A stretch of DNA of 64,000 nucleotides, taken from the NCBI GenBank assembly GCA_907164885.2, contig OU015500.1, forward strand, positions 53,880,283 through 53,944,282, read 5' to 3'. The translations under genes and the position numbers were made by a program. Shown piece after piece: positions 13,269 through 26,838 of this stretch. The stretch is from Dolomedes plantarius. Taxonomy: Eukaryota; Arthropoda; Arachnida; Araneae; Dolomedidae. Under the pieces are notes generated by a model that worked only from the letters and a program-made list of their open reading frames with translations, ran no database searches and was not told where the DNA came from. Each line of letters begins with the position of its first letter. The stretch's first letter is position 1.

Positions 13269-14937
13269 CTCCGATTAAAAAAATTAGAATAATGAAAGAA
13301 AATATCGTCAAGGGAATTGCAAATCTAATTTATCAAATAAATTATCAATGATATCAAATATAAATTATCATAATATAAATCTGCATATTTTGTACATTAT
13401 AAAAATATGAACATATTACAATGAAATAGAAAATATATTTAAAACAGCAAGTGAAAAAAAAAATTAAAAATATTAGAATACTTCATAACATGGTTCAAAA
13501 AATTAGAATAATGTAAATATATTGTACACAATTTAAACTTGAAAGGTTTTTACATGCTAATCAGTACTTTGTTGCATCACCCTTAGCTTTAATGACAGCT
13601 CTTAAATGGTTTGGCGCAATATTGACTAAAGGTTCACAATTTTTTTATCAATATTTGCCCATATGTTCTTCACAGTAGAAATAAGATCTTTTTTGTCTCT
13701 TGGTGCAACTTCTTGAAGTCGTTTTTTCATAATTCCCCGCGAATTCTCGATGGGATTTAGATCGGGTGAATTCGAAAGTGAAGGGAGTAAGTTTATTTCC
13801 TTCTCTTGGAGCCATTTACTTGTCGATTTGGAAGTGTGGGAGGAAGCTGAATCTTGCTGATACACGAAATTGTCATCACATATATCCTCAGATGAAGTAA
13901 TCATGAAGTGTTCAATGATTTCTTGATAAACTTCTGAATTGAATTTTGTGTAAATAATACACAACCTACCTGGGACGTCTGCAGTCATGCAGCCCTATAC
14001 CATGACAGAGGTCGCAAATTTAACCGAACGTTTTAAACACTCTTTATCAAAAGATTCTTGTTTAAGTGTAAAAACACGTATACCTTGATTCCCATGGGAC
14101 ACACAAAACATACTTCCAACGCTGAAGAGTACATTTTTCCAGTCATCTTGACCCCAAAATAGCCTTTGTTTACACCATTTAACTATAGCAGCCATTTGCT
14201 TAGATGATAAGAGTGGTTTTGTTTTAGGCACACGTGATCTAAAACCTAATTTGTGAATTCGTCGTAATGTTGTAGATTTAGAGGCATTTACACCCACTTC
14301 TTTCCATTTTCTCTGCAAATATCTCACACTTCGAAAGCGATGTTTCTTCACAATCTTTTTCAATTGCCTTTCATCTCTTGCTGAAGTTACTGGTTTTCGA
14401 CCACTTTTAAAGTGTTTATTTTGAAAACACTTATTACAATATTCTCTCGAAACTCTACTCACACTTGCTTGAGAACATTTCACTTCTTTTACTATAAACA
14501 GATGTGTTTTTCCTTGTTTGTGCAAGTGCACAATACGAAATTTCACAGTCTCAGATAAGTCGCTCTTTCTTTCCATATTAAACAAATACTGGACTCAAAT
14601 CAAATGCCAAACTACTTTTCATTTTCCGTGGAACACATTTTATAGTCCCGCACATATTAGTCCCGCAGCTGTTCTCTAAACCAACAGGAAAATAGTTGCA
14701 TATTCTAAATTTTTGAACCATGTTGTCCAGATATTCTATTTTTTAAATAGTTAATTTTTTTAAATAGTTAATTATTAGTATAGCAAATAAAAATAAATAT
14801 TTATGTTATAATTTTAAATGTTCTGAAATTATTTAGACATTTTTAATATTTTTTTTTCTGAACACAGTATACAAATTGACATTTTAGCAACATTAAACCC
14901 ATTCTTTTTTACATTATTCTAATTTTTTGAATCGGAG

Positions 14938-14940
<3 letters not shown>
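13266..14940 (-). mobile_element. complete-length Tc1-type transposon with both TIRs
   Basis: The element is bounded by inverted ends: CAGCTCCGATTAAAAAAATT on the left and, read from the right, CAGCTCCGATTCAAAAAATT. These continue similarly for about 10 more bases with few differences. Both ends abut TA, the expected target duplication, and lie inside (TA)n runs. The length is 1675 bp, normal for an autonomous Tc1. A single transposase frame runs on the minus strand but is dead. Confidence 0.92.
13561..14576 (-). pseudogene. Tc1-type transposase, inactivated
   Basis: Starting at the ATG (MERKSDLSETVKF...), the frame encodes about 335 residues. It has an N-terminal HTH (HKQGKTHLFIVKEVKCSQAS), a GRKP hinge (SGRKPVTSARDE), a second HTH (STTLRRIHKLGFRSRVPK), and DDE domain motifs YQQDSASSHTSK (second Asp) and SPDLNPIENSRG (Glu). 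I count 34 residues between them, so DD34E. Damage is specific. The first catalytic Asp, expected in an F-S-D-E-S motif, is replaced (LFSVGSMF). The Trp of the VMVWG motif is a TAG stop at about 13995. A frameshift occurs near 13630 before the terminal KGDATKY. Everything else reads in one frame, so decay is moderate. Confidence 0.92.
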
Positions 14941-15362
<422 letters not shown>

Positions 15363-15363
<1 letters not shown>

Positions 15364-16651
15364 TAGAGGACCCGACAGACGTTGTCCTGTTCAAACGTTG
15401 TAATTCTAGCTGAAGTACCCGGCGATGCCCGGAATTTTAAGAATATTTGTTAACGAAAATCAATTTAAAAACTAAACACAGTATAAGTAACATAGAAAAG
15501 ATTTACCCTTTATCATTGGAGCAAAAAATTCTGAAAAGTAAAACATAAAATATATAAACTTATAATAAACCTATAAAAATCCATTAAAAAACTAAACGCA
15601 GTATAAATAACATAGAAAAAAAAGCATACGAAATGTTATACATATTAATAATATGAAAACCCAATTAAAAATGTATAAATGCATAATAAACTCCTCAGAT
15701 TTCAGGTATATTCGGTATTTCATCATAAAAAAAGCTGAAAAAAATAAAAATAAATAAAAATAATAATTTTAAAAAATCATAAAATAAAATTAAAATTAAA
15801 ATTAAAAAATAATAAATTAAAATTAAAAAGTAATAAAATAAAATAAAATAATAATTAAAAAATAATAAAATAAAAGCTGAAATAAAAAATCCTTAAAAAA
15901 AAAACTCAAATAACAGGTCTAGCAAAAGGTACACAAATCTGGATTCGAACACTGGTCGAAAGCACGGTACTTTTCTAATGGGCGACCTTCCGAATACGCC
16001 ACGATTAGACGACGTTCGACTGAGTAAAGTGAAACATATTCGCTATTGGAAAGTTGTTGTGGGCTGGTGATTATAAATGTCAGAGGAGTTTTTACTCAGA
16101 AATAAGTTAGCAAGATAGAATCATAGTCTTTAGCTCTTCAATAGGTACAAAGATATAGGCGAGGGGGACTGCAGTAGCGATTAAAAAAGATCTCGTGTGA
16201 CTTAGCGTGGTTGATTCGAATTTTCCATCGCGTGTCGAGAATATCAATATGCCGTTGGATCTGATCTATTTTAGAGTATAAAATCTGACTTCAAAGATTA
16301 TTATTTTCATTTATTATTCTGGTTTAATATATCTGACTTGAAACTTTTTGATTTTCTTTATTTTTATCTTTTCGCTCGCTGTTTACTAACTAAACCTAAC
16401 GTGGACGCCATTATCCAGAGGGGTGATTCCACAAACTGTAACAGTTTCAATTTACCGGACGCACCCCCTTATAAATTGTTGGATTTTTATTAATTAATTA
16501 AAAATATTTAAACATTTTCTATCGGATCAAATTGTGAATCTAAACCATTCTCGAATCAACTTAATCGCACACACAAAATTTCAGAAAAATCAGTCCAGTC
16601 GTTTAGGAGGAGTTCAGTTACATACACACGGACAGAAGAAATATATATATA

Positions 16652-16654
<3 letters not shown>
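15363..16654 (-). mobile_element. Helitron-like nonautonomous element A
   Basis: Read on the minus strand, the element starts TCTTATATATATATTTC just after an A. It continues with a subterminal motif (CTTCTGTCCGTGTG, then CTCCTAAACGACTGGAC) and ends AGGAC-loop-GTCCTCTAG just before a T. A 5' TC, a 3' CTAG preceded by a short hairpin, and insertion between A and T with no target duplication are the standard Helitron signature. Element B (60062-61574) shares the 5' portion, and both also contain a CCCGG-type motif near the 3' end. There is no Rep/helicase coding, so it is nonautonomous. It sits inside a TA tract. Classification is inference from the termini. Confidence 0.7.
15927..16013 (-). other. 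tRNA-like sequence inside Helitron-like element A
   Basis: On the minus strand, GTGGCGTATTCGGAAGG resembles an A box and CAGTGTTCGAATCCAGA matches a B box, about 40 bases apart, roughly as in a tRNA. The acceptor stem does not close convincingly, so I read it as a tRNA-derived relic, possibly a SINE head, carried by the element. It is not a working tRNA gene. Confidence 0.5.

Positions 16655-16728
<74 letters not shown>
16655..16728. repeat. (TA)n microsatellite
   Basis: TA tract directly following the 5' end of Helitron-like element A. Confidence 0.95.
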
Positions 16729-16732
<4 letters not shown>

Positions 16733-16840
16733 TACACATGTAGTTAAGACCTTGTCCTTTCGTCTGTATATGTCATATTTTCCAACCGGACTGGTATCTT
16801 CAAGAAAAAAATAGTTGCCATGACTTTTGTCCCAACCCTC

Positions 16841-16879
<39 letters not shown>

Positions 16880-16905
16880 GACAAGGTCTTAACTACATGT
16901 GTGGA
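16729..16905. repeat. inverted duplication of the mariner left end
   Basis: The sequence ACATGTAGTTAAGACCTTGT near 16735 reappears inverted at about 16880-16900. Between them lie a terminus-like block (16800-16842, ending CCAACCCTCG) closely similar to the right end of the mariner at 18237-18278, and a (TA)n run (about 16842-16872). In inverted orientation, 16729-16842 looks like the missing left end of the adjacent mariner, so the end appears to have been duplicated and flipped. Confidence 0.7.
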
Positions 16906-18278
16906 CAATGAACAGCACTGAAATATCGTAACACACTAATTTTTTACGTTAGTATACAGGGCAATATGGCCTTAACCGTGCAAAAGAATGATAACACAGT
17001 ACACATAAAGTTGGCATGACAAACCTGGACCCCCAATGTAGTCCCCTGCTAGTGTCACCACACGCTGCCAATGATGTGGGAGGCGCTGAATACCATCAAC
17101 CTCAGTATTTGCCGCACCATGTGTGAATCGTGTCATCTGTTGGCGCACAGCATTAGCAATGTCCTCTCGTGTTGCAAACCGCCTACCACGTATTGGTTCC
17201 TTAATCTTGGGAATGAGATCAAAGTCACAGGGCGAAAGGTCAGGAGATTACCAATTGGAGGTGCTCCAATTCTTCCCATCCCCAACTTCGGAGTAGCTGC
17301 CGTACACACCCTGCTTTATGTGGTCTTGCATTGTCGTGCAGGATTATTGCACTGTCCACAAGATCCGGACGTTTATCCCGAACGCCACGTCGTACCTGTC
17401 GCACCAGGAAGTCCCTGTAGTACTGTGCGGTCACTGCTCTGCCATGAGGAACAAAGTGGCAAACAATGACACCCCTGACGTCATACGCGACGATCACCAT
17501 CAATTTGAATGGGGAAGGATTCTGACGGAACTTCTGCTGCCTTGGTTATCCAGGATGTCGCCACTCCGCGGACTGACGTTTCAGTTCTGGTTCGTATGCC
17601 CTGGCCCAAAATTCATCGATTATTCGTGACAAGAATTGATAGCCGTCCTGTTGCCAGCGTACAAAGTGGTGGGAGCATATTGCATAGGGCACCCACCTTT
17701 GAACTTCCGTCAGTGCATGCGGTACCCACCGCGAAGCGATTTTGCGTAGCTGTAGCTCATTACGCAATATCCTGTGGACGGTGCGTTTCTCGATGCCACT
17801 TGCCCTCTCTAACTCCAGTAACGTCCATCGTCTGTCTTCATCCATGAGCTGCTCGATGACGGCACGTGCCAAGTCGGTCCGCACACTCACCGGTCGTCCC
17901 GAACGTTGCTCATCACTGGTTGACACACGTCCTTGCTGAAACTTTCCTACCCACTGTGCCACTGTACGGTATGGTAGGGCATTATTCCCAAGGGCTTCTA
18001 CTAATTCACTATGACATTCCATTGCATTTCTCCCTCGGAGAACGGCTATTTTGATGTAAGCGCGCTGCTCAACACGGGTTACTTCCATCTCGCACGACAC
18101 TCACCAACTGACTGATTTCAGAGCCCTCGCTGCGCTACTACCAGCTATCACAGAGTCATCTCTTGTTCTGCATATACACTATGCCTCCAGAACATACACA
18201 CGACTTATATACGTTTGTGATCCGTTCACATATCTACAAGAAAAAAAATAGTTACCATGACTTATGCCCCAACCCCCG
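16873..18278 (-). mobile_element. mariner-type transposon with rearranged left end
   Basis: The right end, read on the minus strand from 18278, is CGGGGGTTGGGGCATAAGTC next to TA. The expected left TIR is absent from 16873; a copy lies just outside in the wrong orientation (16800-16842). The body carries an almost full-length mariner transposase on the minus strand. Its flanks are (TA)n on both sides. Confidence 0.8.
16972..18088 (-). pseudogene. mariner transposase (SETMAR-like HTH type), frameshifted
   Basis: From the ATG at 18088 the frame reads MEVTRVEQRAYIKIAVLRG, a mariner-type N-terminal HTH. It is followed by GRPVSVRTDLARAVIEQL and GIEKRTVHRILRNELQLRKI (second HTH). Then come the first Asp in RIIDEFWARAYEPELK, MVIVAYDVRGVIVCHFVPHG, the second Asp in ILHDNARPHKA, and the third Asp in SPDLSPCDFDLIPKIKEP. 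The C-terminus ends near 16972. The third carboxylate is Asp, typical of mariner and unlike Tc1. At least two frameshifts occur, one around 17550 and one around 17265, the latter with a stop just before SPDLSP. Otherwise similarity extends over the full length, so it is fairly young but inactive. Confidence 0.9.
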
Positions 18279-18292
18279 TATATATATATATA

Positions 18293-22160
<3,868 letters not shown>

Positions 22161-22163
22161 AAT

Positions 22164-22214
22164 TCATCGATAATTAAAATTCATCGATAATTGAAATTTC
22201 ATCGATAATTGAAC
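22164..22214. repeat. three-copy ATCGATAATT tandem repeat
   Basis: Three successive copies of a unit of about 18 bases containing TTCATCGATAATT. Confidence 0.85.
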
Positions 22215-22318
22215 GAGAAAAAATCGAACAAATTTATCTTTATGGCAAATTAAAAATGATGATGTACAATTTACCAATGTTAGAGAAATTTGTTTCCAAG
22301 AAATTACTCAAAGCGAAT

Positions 22319-22561
22319 TTGAAGGCCTTATTTGAATAGTCGTTCAACTCTATTCTTGTTCATTTTGAGATACTGAGCCTTAAAGTCTAATGAATGCTGA
22401 GAAATGATTGCTGATTTGTAATGCCCTCTGTTGTCAGCAGGAATAAGCTGGAGGTGTACCAGTTTAAAAATAAGATAGAAATGACTTGTATGAACATGAG
22501 AATGAGGCTAACACCATTTTTTTAAAAGTGGAGTTGGCCACTATTCAAATAAGGCCTTTCT
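22319..22561. mobile_element. short inverted-repeat element (MITE-like)
   Basis: AAGGCCTTATTTGAATAGT at the left end and its complement ACTATTCAAATAAGGCCTT at the right enclose about 240 bp without coding sequence. Similarity of the ends continues inward through a CAACTC motif with mismatches. I cannot assign a superfamily because no clear target duplication is visible. Confidence 0.6.
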
Positions 22562-23870
22562 AATAAGGCCTTTAATAAGTCAATTTTATTTTTGTTAGTT
22601 TTGGAGAAGGTGTCTTAACCCGTCTCTACTACCGATAAAATCATAATGATGTAGCACTGATAATTTTTTGAAGACAATTCAATTTTATTAACTCAGATAG
22701 GAAAAAACTGTTAAATTTGCCTACGCTATTATTCTAGTAATTTACAATTTTTTTAATGATGCATGAAAAAGTTTAATTCGCTACTAGTGAAGAATGAATT
22801 TTTGTTAATTAAATTTTAATCTTTTAAAGGAAAATTGTATTTATAAATAAAGAGGCTAACCCAGATGAGAAAGACAGTTATAAATTAGGTAGGATAACCG
22901 ATAATAGTTTACTTTCACATCTTTCTAAGACACTTATATTTTTGTTCGCATCTGTATTGAGATATTTTACTCGATTATATTGATATTTTATCTGATATTT
23001 TATCAGCATTGAGACATTTTACTGTCGTTTATTGGGGTATTAAATCTGATTACGCTGATACTATATTTCTGACCAAAAATCAAACGGGAAGTACGGGATG
23101 AAGACACTGTGTGGGTTGTTTGAAATGATAATGAAAAAACGAGGTACAATTGATACAGATAAACTACGGAGGAGCGGAACGATCGAAAAATCACACGAAT
23201 AATCAATGTATTTTAATATTAACTTTGTTCTCGATGTGCATGATGATGATGAACTTCTTGAACTAATACAAATGCACTGTGGTCAAAGAAAATGTCAGAA
23301 ACGACATAAAAACACATAAAAACATATAAATATCCGTCTAAAACAGAATTTGATGATAACTTTTAAGTTATCAAAAAGTATGTTGTAGATGATCCACAAA
23401 AAGACAAACCCATACTTATTTGAGACAGAAATCTTATGAATGTTTGGTATGATAAACTTAACTAACCCTCATAAATTGATTCATGAGGACACAGCAAATT
23501 TAATATAAAAATAAAAGACTCATCACTTATAAATTTAGAAAATGTGATAAATAATTTTTACAGTTTAATACATTAACAAACACTTAATTTTTTTAAATTT
23601 TCAGTCTCAAGGGCCTGACACCCAATTACAATCTTACAGTATGATTTCGTATTGTTTATTAATTAAGAATGACGAGGAGAGTGTAAATTTATTAATCGGA
23701 GGAGGTAAATTTAGATTTAATATATAGGATTTTGAATGAGGTTGGCATTTAAAAGTTTAGGAATTTTATCACATCTGTACTGAGTCACCATTTGCAGGAA
23801 TCTTTTCCTTTTTTTTCAAATTTTTTGTCACTTAGTCCCATAGTTAATTATTTCCTACAATGATAAATAA
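22562..23870. other. gene-free AT-rich sequence
   Basis: No gene, RNA or element end is seen. Low-complexity AT-rich stretches dominate. Confidence 0.5.
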
Positions 23871-23871
23871 A

Positions 23872-24645
23872 TACAGGGTGTCCATAGTTAAAATTCCCTA
23901 CTTAAAATTTGCTATAGTCGAAAAGTTATTATAGTCGAATCTATTATTCAGAAAGTTAAGAAATTTTGTGTACGACATATGGAAGGAATGGGAATTTGCT
24001 TGAGCGAATAAAAAAATTAGCTGAAAATTTCACCAAAAGAGGGCGTTTTTGATGAATTAAACTTTACTTAAGATTTCACCATCTTTTTATCCATAGGACC
24101 CTAACACATCTCTAACACAATAACTTATACTCATTAAATTTTACGATCTTTAAAGTGATTGCAAAATCGATCGGAAACTTGTTCGATAGCTAATTTTTGG
24201 ATAAAAGATTTAAAGGAACGAAGAAGAAACAAATATGCAAATTAATTTTTGTCGACATGGAGCAGAAGCTGTTATAAAACCTTGAAACTCTCATGGATAT
24301 TTTGTTTTCAGCGTGCTTTCTATTGATAATCAGGATGTCATCGTTACGATTGCTTGTTAGTAAATTTTTTTTTTCCAAAACGATAAATCAGCACAAGTTG
24401 GCCGTCATGTTGAACATATCTTATTGTAATACATTTTTTTAAATATAGCAAATGTTGGCTAAATGTGTAATTCATCAAAAATGTCCTTTGGTGGTGAAAT
24501 TTTGAAGCAATTTTTTTTATCAAACAAATTCCCATTCCTTCAATATGACCTACACAAAATTTCATAACTTTCTGAACAATAGTTTCGACTTTAGACAACT
24601 TTAAAGAAGAAAAGTTTTACCTTTATAATACAGGGTGTTCATAGT
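23872..24645. mobile_element. foldback-type element with long internal inverted arms
   Basis: About 135 bases at 23925-24060 recur inverted at 24474-24604. Shared landmarks are CAGAAAGTTA, AAATTTTGTGTA, GAAGGAATGGGAATTTG, AAAATTTCACCA and TTTTGATGAATT. The pair encloses about 410 bp. Just outside each arm lies TACAGGGTGT(C/T)CATAGTTAAA, but in the same direction on both sides (23872 and 24631). No coding sequence is apparent. Either one foldback element carries direct outer repeats, or two copies of an element end lie side by side. Confidence 0.6.
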
Positions 24646-24904
24646 TAAAGAATACCACAGTAACGAAAATGAGTTGCAATGGATTATAATAAATTGTAAT
24701 TAAATATTTGCCTTTGAAAAAAAAAAAATTTTTATCAATATTTATGAATCCTTTTAAATTTTAAAAATAGTTTTTGATATATTTTTCAATAAGAAAAAAT
24801 ATGCTTTTTTTGTTACCTTATTATACTGCAAAAAGTATATTTAAATCTGATAAGTATGTAATCACTCTTAAATGTTAGGTTAATGTGCATTTGCCCTTTA
24901 TTAA

Positions 24905-25287
24905 GCATGGCCGACAACTGATTTATAAAGAGACATTGAATTTATACCTTGCATTTGTTTGTAGGTGACTTATGGAATGACTAATGGAACTATGTTTTTG
25001 GGGGGGAAATTTAGAGAGTTATAAAATCTTAACAGCGGCAAGCCAATGTAAATTTATAAATTCGAAGAATTGTAGTTTTTTCATTTATAGCATTTAATTT
25101 TTTTTTCCTGGATTTGAGGCGACTCACACAACCATAGAAAGAGTAATCAATTTTTAATGTTCAGTATCCCTCATGCCCAATTTCAAATGATAAAATACAG
25201 GTTTATACAATAAGAAACTTTATTGGTCAATAAAAAGTGTTCGGGAGAGAGGAAGATTAAAGAAGTAGTTAAAGAATAAAGTTCTGT
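24905..25287. repeat. 0.37-kb direct duplication, copy 1
   Basis: Closely similar to 26482-26838 in the same orientation. Shared landmarks are GATTTATAAAGAGACATTG, TGCATTTGTTTGTAGGTG, GATTTGAGGCGACTC and GTCAATAAAAAGTGTTCGGG. By eye only scattered substitutions and a few short indels separate the copies. There is no coding sequence. Confidence 0.9.
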
Positions 25288-25960
25288 GTTTGAAGAGACA
25301 AAAAACATTTTAGGGTATGAAAAAAAAAGTTTTACTATTAAATCTTTTTTCGTTCTAGCTCGGCTTAAAAATTTACTCATGTTCGAATAAACATTAAGTT
25401 TATGTAACACTTTTAATCTGGAAAATATCTGGTTTTGTGCATGGCTGAAAAGAAATATTAGAGACTATTATGATGCCCACTTCTTTATCGGACTATACAG
25501 GTAATTATGTCCATTGTCTTTAAAAACCCATTGTTGCCGAAATTTTTCGTACATAGACTATTTGGAATTTTTAGATGGTAGATTCAATAGTAAAAGGAAC
25601 AATAACATATTTCAAGGATGCCAAACGTGTCAAATTACTGAGACCCACTCTTCTGATAAGACACACTCTTCTGATAATACACACTTCAGGGATTGGCTTC
25701 CTTTCTTTAAGATTCCTCAGTTCTTGATTAACCCTTCAGCAGGCGCGCTCGTGTACAAAGTGCAACATTTCCGTAATTTTGAATGGCTTGTTTTTATAAG
25801 TAAGGTTTAAATGTTCTAAGTAGTTTCTATTTATAGCTACAACCTTTCTAATGTAGATTTGATTTTTTGACCCTTGTAATCCTTTCCATTCATTGTTAGT
25901 CGTGATTTAACCGTGGTAAATTAGCGATTATACTGTATTACAATACAACAAAAACAGAAG
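25288..25960. other. gene-free AT-rich sequence
   Basis: A 98-codon frame (25514-25810) is present but shows no recognisable motif, apart from a short DKTHSSDNTH duplication created by a tandem DNA repeat. I do not call it a gene. Confidence 0.45.
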
Positions 25961-25964
25961 TTGA

Positions 25965-26194
25965 TGTAGAAGGTTGGCCCACAAATTTTGAACCGAGTCA
26001 TGTGGCGTGACCAGACCACCTGACCTAGCCTCAACAGAGGTAATTTGAAAACCTGTAGGACATTGCAGTCACAACAGATTTTACGTGCAACGGCCACCAT
26101 TAGTGAATACGGCGATGGATTTGCAGTGACGGGCATCGAACCAGAGACGCTCAGATAAATGGCCCGCTGCCCTTGCCAACTGCGCCATCACACC
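25965..26194 (-). mobile_element. tRNA-derived SINE, family 2
   Basis: Read on the minus strand from 26194, the element starts with a tRNA-like head: GATGGCGCAGTTGGCAAGG fits a Pol III A box and TCTGGTTCGATGCCCG fits a B box, at tRNA-like spacing. The body then runs through TGGTGGCCGTTGCACG and ends around CGGTTCAAAATTTGTGG. It differs from family 1 in both head and body. No second copy is present in the window. Confidence 0.75.
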
Positions 26195-26481
26195 ATTCAT
26201 GAGTATTTTATTATATAAGACGAATTTGAATATTTCTTACTGCTATCATTTTGCGGTCAAAACACTCCAATACATATGACTTTAGCTGTCGAATTGCATT
26301 GTTTTAGAGATACCTAGTCGCTAATATTGTATATGCAGAAATTTTCTATTTTTCTTATGAGACTGTAATACCATTTTTGAGAGATACAATAACGATAGTA
26401 AATTTTAGAATTTTATTAAACTACCGAATTATTATAATCTATAAAAATTACAGGCTTCCTACAAGAGGATTTTTTAATTTT

Positions 26482-26838
26482 TGACGAACTGATTTATAAA
26501 GAGACATTGCATTTGTACCTTGCATTTGTTTGTAGGTGTATGACTAATGGCACTATGTTTATTTGGGGGAAATTTAGAGACTTATAAAATCGTAACAGCA
26601 AGCCAATATAATTTTATAATTCGAAGAATTATAGTTTCTTCATTTATAGCATTTAATTTTTTTCCTGGATTTGAGGCGACTCCCACAACCATAGAGAGAG
26701 TAATCAATTTTTAATGTTCAGTATCCGTCATGTCCAATTTCAAATGATAAAATTCAGGTTTAGACAATAAGAAACTTTATTGGTCAATAAAAAGTGTTCG
26801 GGAGAGAAGAAGATTAAAGAAGTAGTTAAAGAATCAAG
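26482..26838. repeat. 0.37-kb direct duplication, copy 2
   Basis: Second copy of the block at 24905-25287, about 1.57 kb downstream in the same orientation. The intervening DNA includes the family-2 SINE. Confidence 0.9.
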
